Positions 59,501-64,000 of a DNA stretch of 64,000 nucleotides are shown here, piece by piece. Both the position numbers and the translations under genes were made by a program. The notes beneath the pieces were generated by a model. That model searched no databases. It was not told the origin of the DNA and saw nothing but the letters and a program-made list of their open reading frames with translations. The first letter of the stretch is position 1, and every line of letters begins with the position of its first letter. The stretch is taken from positions 15,648,080 to 15,712,079 of the forward strand of contig JASSKH010000007.1 in assembly GCA_031763025.1 (NCBI GenBank). The letters run 5' to 3'. The DNA comes from Macrocystis pyrifera. Its lineage: Eukaryota > Sar > Phaeophyceae > Laminariales > Laminariaceae.

Positions 59501-62500
59501 TATATTGCACACGTCCACGCATGATACGTATAATCGGTACAGAAGTTGCATCCCACCCGAGCCACCACCTACGAACGAAAACAAAATGGTGCTGCACTGC
59601 ACTCTGGAGGGCATTGTGCCTGCCAGCAGAACGTTGATGAGAGTTACTGTCAAGTGCACAAAAAAGATTTTCTAAGGGCGTTCAGGGTGAGTTCAAACTC
59701 AAGCCAATCGCAATACGGTAGAACTTAAGCCCATGATGCAGACACAAGGCTCTTATCTGGTTATAGGGCGAACTGGTTCAAAGGCACACTAGTTGCAAGG
59801 CAGGCGACAAGACGGCGGGCGAGCGCCGCGCTTCCGTTGAATTTGGCAATAGCAATCGCTTCTACAGCGGCAGTCCAGGTGTATTTATGCGGCGCAATTG
59901 GCATGTGCTATTGGGGCAAGGATTGGATGCTTGAGACAGGATAATAACCTGTTCTACGCCCATGCCTGACGGCGACTGTTGGCAACAACACCAGGTGCTG
60001 GGCAAAATAGACGTTCAGGGCATGTGCGGCTTCTGCCATCGACCTAAGATCGTGCAGTACACGCACCTATAAATTGTGGTTCAAGATAATCTTCCAAAAC
60101 AACACAGCGCATGGCGGCACTTTGCGATTGAAACTCTTCATTTTATGCCACACCGTGCGTGATACTCTTGACCGGCTGCATTGTGCGCAATACACACCGA
60201 CAATAATATTGATTAAACCAGATATAAAAAACCTGCCCCCCACGAGTCGAAAACTCCTGTCCAAGCGTTTCAAAATAGGCCGTGAAAAGCTAGCAACGAT
60301 GAATACACTGCACCTGTAGTCTAGGCACAGGCCATTCCACGAGTCCATGGCTTCAACCATTTTTTCCACCTGAGGACCAGACCCAACGCCTCCTAAAGGC
60401 CCCAATGCCTTACCGGCGGCTGCAGCGCTACCCAGGCGGAATTCCCACTGCAAAAAAACACAGCGCACGCGGTTGCGCCGTTTTAGCATCAAACATATTG
60501 CAGACTGCCAGCTGCAAGGAGCACGCGAACACAGACCGCAGCAATGACAGAGCACAGTAACACCAGCTCACAAGACAGAGTAGCCCTAGCGCCACAAAAC
60601 AAAGTTCATCGCAATGGCGGGAGAGTCAGTCACCTGTCGTAGTGTCGTTTTCCACGCGCCCTCTGCAGACACTCCCACGAACGCACGCCCCCTTGGCCGG
60701 ATATTGAAAGCACAGGCGGTTTCCCCGACGGGTTTACGTTTAGAGAGGGGGTAAGTCGTGGGCTTCGCGTACCACAGGCGACAGTGCCTCAGGAAGAATG
60801 TCTGCCGTCGATCTTAGGGCAGTGGATCATGAAAACTTCTCGACAGCATCGTAGCACCCTGCAGTGTAAGCTCCCCGCATGCTACCTAACAGGCATACGC
60901 CTCCGACGTACACGTTTGCTGATTGTGCACCAGGCGCCAGGTACCCGAAGGGCTTTCCGATGCCAAACCGCAACCCTACATGGTTCGGCAGTGCGTGCAC
61001 TCCACGTAAGAGTAGTAACAACAGTAGCAGTAGCAGTAGGTATGAATAGTACTGGCGCTCACCCCCCCATCTCGATGAGAGCCCACAGGTCGACAGCGAC
61101 AGACAGCGAAGCAGATCCCGATCGACCCGGGTCGTTGACGAACACGCTGAGTCTAGCGCTTGGCCTTGGCTCCTCCCCTGACGGCGCCGCCTCATCGCTC
61201 TCCCTTCTAGGCTTTCTGGTTGGTCTTGCCTCTCCAATAGCGTAATCCACCATGAGGTAGTTCACTTGCCCGAGATGGAGGCCACAAGAGCGGGGGAGGG
61301 CAACGCGTCCAAGTGTGCGCAACCCTGATCCTCGGCGTTCACCGGGATTGTCGAGTGAGATGCCTCCCACGTCGAACGACGCGCTTGTCCCCGGCGGGGG
61401 TAGCGACGGCAACAGGTGGGGATTCCACCTTGGGCAAGGCGACATTGAACATTGGGCACGAATAGGGGTTTGGCAGAGGTTGATGGTCATGTGACGTGTG
61501 GCTTGGTTGTGCGCAACCCTTGTGCAAGGTCAAGGTGTCTACTCTCTACTGACATTTGTTCTGCACGCCGCCAGCCAGGGTGGGAGAGGACGACGCCGCA
61601 TACAATACTAGATGTTCCGCACCTTGCGAGTGCAAAACTTTCTGGCTTGGCCGTAAGAGGCCATCACGTGGAGGTACAACGCCCCCCCAAGCAAACTATT
61701 CGCTCATGCTTGTGCGTGTTTACTCACAGTACTGTCGCTTGTTAGATGACCGTTTTTCCTGGTTTGTGTATTCCTTCAGAACTATTGGAGCCTGTATTGT
61801 GACCACGCACTAGATTAGGGCGATGAGGGAATTAAACCCAACAAACAACACCATTCAAAAGTACCTGAGCAAGACCTGACCGCCGCCGTGGCCATCAGGC
61901 TCCAGTTGCACGGACAAGCTGTTCGGTACCGCTGCTGATTCTTCCCACTCCTCACCCCTTCCCTCGCTCCTCGTCGCCAAAGAAGGGCGATGGTTGTGCA
62001 CTACGAAGCATACGCTCCCCGACCCCCCTATGGGGTCGGTCACCTTTTCCTCCCCTGCACTCCCCTTGGCTTTTAACTGGGGACGATCGCATCGAAATGC
62101 CACCGAGCTGGTGAAACCGCGGGGTAGCTCTCTATCAGATACGTACCACAAGGAGCCACCGGCCGATCTTGGCTTAGCATCCGCATCTGGCGGTGCCGAA
62201 GAGGAAGCCGGTTTTTTGGGAGGGAATCGAGCATCGAGAGCACCTGGACAGAGGCACACAGCAGACTTGTTGGGGATATGCCTTGCCCTGCCGGTCATGC
62301 AAAAACCCTGTTTCTGCGTGAGTGAGCACCGCGTTAGACATGGGTAGAGGATACGGAAGGGGTCACGAACGGCGGTCAAGAAAAGTTGGTGTGCCACCGG
62401 CGTGATGCTTTTAGTCACGGGGCCTTCGTGCCTGAACGGTGTCGGCAGCGATAACAGCTAACAAAAGTCCCCGCATTAACCTCCAATAGCGTTGCTATTG

Positions 62501-63622
62501 CGCGAGCGTTCCGCACCAGACCACCGTATAGGTGAACTCGTGCAGAAGCCAAACCAGTGTGCGCAAACCTCTGCGATAAAAACAAAATACGAGCAAAACA
62601 AAAACTGAGCAAGGGGGGTACATGCGCTAAGCAGAGGCTGGTCGTACCGTGAGGTCATGAAACGTCTTGCACGTGAACCCGGATGGGTCGAGAGCAATGA
62701 CAGCCCTGCTGAGGGTACTCTCTGAGGAGGGGAGCGAGGCGTGGCCTCCCTCGTTGTCTTCGGCAGCCGCTGCCAGCCACATGTTCAGGTCCAGCACCGC
62801 CCTGCGAACGGTACAGGAGGCGGTTGATCAAGGCAGGATATTACGTTTGGCTGTCTGCACGGGCCGAAGTGTACAGGAGGTGACCGATGAAGACAGGTTA
62901 TTGCGTTTAACTGTCTGCGAGGATCAGCATTTCACAAAAAGCAACTTGTACAGGAAGCTGACCTCCTGAACCGTTAAGAGGTAAACATAAAAGCTACCGC
63001 GGTGTATCTCTAAAGAGAGGCGGCCACCATTTTAAACGCGCTAGCAGCTGCGCCCGCCACAAATACTTGGGGAAAGGGGGCAGGCACAATCGGTTCTAAG
63101 TTGAGACTTGCTATTAGACAGCCCATCTCGCGGTGAGACATGTAAGGTTAAACTCCATCACGCTAAACTCTAAGAGAAATGATTTCAGGGCTGTTGGTGC
63201 ACAGGTATAGCGCAGGCCCGAAGCAACACCATTAACAACACTTTTCGAGCGACCACGGCAAAGAGCGCACGTCTCACAGCCACCTAAATAAGCGGTCATC
63301 GAGTGGCCGCTTGAGCGATTAATTTCCCCGCAAGCAGCGCCGCAGCTTGAGTTTGCGTACGTAAAGTCACCAACCCCAACCAACTCTCGAGGGAAGATGC
63401 GATGACTCGGCCCACAAAGATACACACGGATGAAATATCGAAATCAAGCTCGCACCGATCTCCTGCAGGAATACGCATGGCCTCCCTGGCCTTGTCGAAG
63501 AACGAGTGAAAGAGGGCGCCGTGGCCCATGAGAAACAGCCCCTTGAGACTGGACAGATGCCTTTCTAACCCGGACATGTTCACCAGCAGGCGATACAATC
63601 TCCGATCGACCAGAGCGTGTGC
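56582..63622 (-). CDS. Gamma-tubulin complex component, GCP4-like, with lectin-like segment (partial)
   Basis: Eleven proposed exons in transcript order: 63622-63456, 62801-62648, 62313-61865, 61383-61063, 60691-60634, 60447-60314, 59497-59357, 58862-58766, 58007-57864, 57340-57203, 56656-56582. All junctions are GT-AG, phases agree, and the part seen is 625 residues plus stop. Exon 1 holds SLKGLFLMGHGALFHSFFDK of the GRIP1 region. Exons 6-11 hold the GRIP2 region: SWNGLCLDYRLEWPLHL, YNRLFRLLASVKR, LWMLRARMAFFVSNLAFYLQ, VDVVEAAH, RAHQEMLSTL and the terminal LAMRLDFNGHF. GCPs bind gamma-tubulin and nucleate microtubules at organising centres. The YNRLFRLLASVKR and LMQRR context resembles GCP4 most. 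Exons 3-6 insert about 280 lectin-like residues (separate entry). Junctions of exons 3/4 are the least certain. No start codon is placed: the N-terminus lies upstream, probably beyond the window. Confidence 0.85.
60405..62313 (-). other. L-type lectin-like segment inside the GCP gene
   Basis: The exon 62313-61865 opens with FCMTGRARHIPN, then GGSLWYVSDRELPRGFTSSV and SGSVCFVVHN, then NSLSVQLEP. Exon 61383-61063 has YLMVDYAIGE and RLSVFVNDP followed by SVAVDLWALIEMG. Exon 60691-60634 has GRAFVGVSAEG, and exon 60447 on begins WEFRL. This order matches L-type (legume/ConA-type) lectins: opening strand, G-S-x-W-Y, G-F-x-T-x-F, G-x-F-V-I-x-N, N-S-x-x-V-E, the V-D-Y and L-V-x-V strands, V-D-L, F-V-G-F-x-A, and the closing W-x-F strand. 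The aspartates that bind Ca in true lectins appear replaced (SGS for ADG, LEP for FDT), so sugar binding is doubtful. Confidence 0.65.
62805..62950. repeat. Short tandem duplication in a GCP intron
   Basis: Two units of about 62 bases start at gtacaggaggcggttgatca and gtacaggaggtgaccgatga, with a third partial start at gtacaggaagctg. They lie in the intron between exons 62801-62648 and 63622-63456, next to the acceptor. Confidence 0.75.
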
Positions 63623-64000
63623 CTGCAGTAGACCATTTATACGGCGGGGTTAGTGAAAGGTGATCAGACAAATGTGGAGTTGTTGAAGTTGATGTAGCGG
63701 AGTAATTATCATGCCGATATTAGCGTAATTGTTTGAAAACTGACCTGTGGAAGGAAGCAAGGCAACATGGCCATAGATGTCATTAGTGAGGGCGGGGGGG
63801 TTTAAATATATGATACGGTACCAGGCAGGACGATCAACACGACGCCCAAAATCCATCCGCGCGTCGTGCTTATTTCCTAGCACTCATATTCATTGCAGTC
63901 ATGTCTACGATTTCTGCGCTTGATGCGAACGCAAAAACAAAAAACAAAAAAAGCATGCCGCTACACGAGCGTAGGTCGTCCCTTTCACAGCTCAATAGTG
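63623..64000. other. Upstream part of the GCP gene, undecided
   Basis: The first modelled exon is preceded on the minus strand by a good acceptor (tctactgcag), so at least one exon lies upstream. A second acceptor-like ccttccacag at about 63752 could open an exon, but the frame after it does not resemble GCP sequence. The remainder looks intronic. Confidence 0.4.

Noticed and set aside
60784..61245. 153-codon plus-strand frame opposite the GCP gene
   Set aside because: It is antisense to the lectin-like exon 61383-61063, which joins in phase with its neighbours.
61994..62347. 117-codon plus-strand frame opposite exon 62313-61865
   Set aside because: Antisense shadow; the minus strand carries the conserved motif order.

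Overview
The window is eukaryotic nuclear DNA of roughly even base composition. It is gene-poor and full of decayed mobile elements. The genes that can be modelled have short coding exons and GT-AG introns of about 170-900 bases. The elements are a tyrosine-recombinase retroelement, LINE remnants of two or three lineages, a pogo-like DNA transposon, hAT-like non-autonomous elements and many hairpin MITEs. This mix, with CAG/CTG-rich repeats and a secreted SGNH-type protein, best fits a large-genome stramenopile such as a brown alga. That assignment is inference; no rRNA or other marker gene is present.

Layout. 0-3.4 kb: short direct repeats and a hAT-like element with pentamer-repeat ends. 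4.5-6.1 kb: a dead LINE reverse transcriptase (minus). 6.5-8.1 kb: an ORF1-like retroelement reading frame (plus). 8.9-12.8 kb: a tyrosine-recombinase retrotransposon (minus) with split direct repeats and RT, RNase H and recombinase remnants. 12.9-25.6 kb: repeat-dense, with a GGTACCC element, a 1.8 kb foldback, a pogo element with intact ends, nested MITEs, a duplicated 0.8 kb block and a second hAT-like element. 28.3-29.7 kb: a second dead LINE. 33.3-36.3 kb: a four-exon gene for a secreted SGNH/PC-esterase-like protein (plus). 39.6-41.7 kb: a 5'-truncated Pif1-type helicase joined to a USP-like cysteine protease (plus). 42-47 kb: repeats. 47-49.4 kb: a LINE 3' end with zinc knuckle and restriction-like endonuclease, ending in 337 uninterrupted A residues, lying within another ORF1. 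49.5-54.8 kb: tandem and dispersed repeats. 56.6-63.6 kb: eleven exons (minus) of a gamma-tubulin complex component most like GCP4; the N-terminus is not found.

The most notable find is in that last gene. Between its two conserved gamma-tubulin-complex regions, consecutive exons encode a segment that reads like an L-type lectin beta-sandwich. All exon phases agree, so it appears to be part of the protein. The host genes show no shared pathway.
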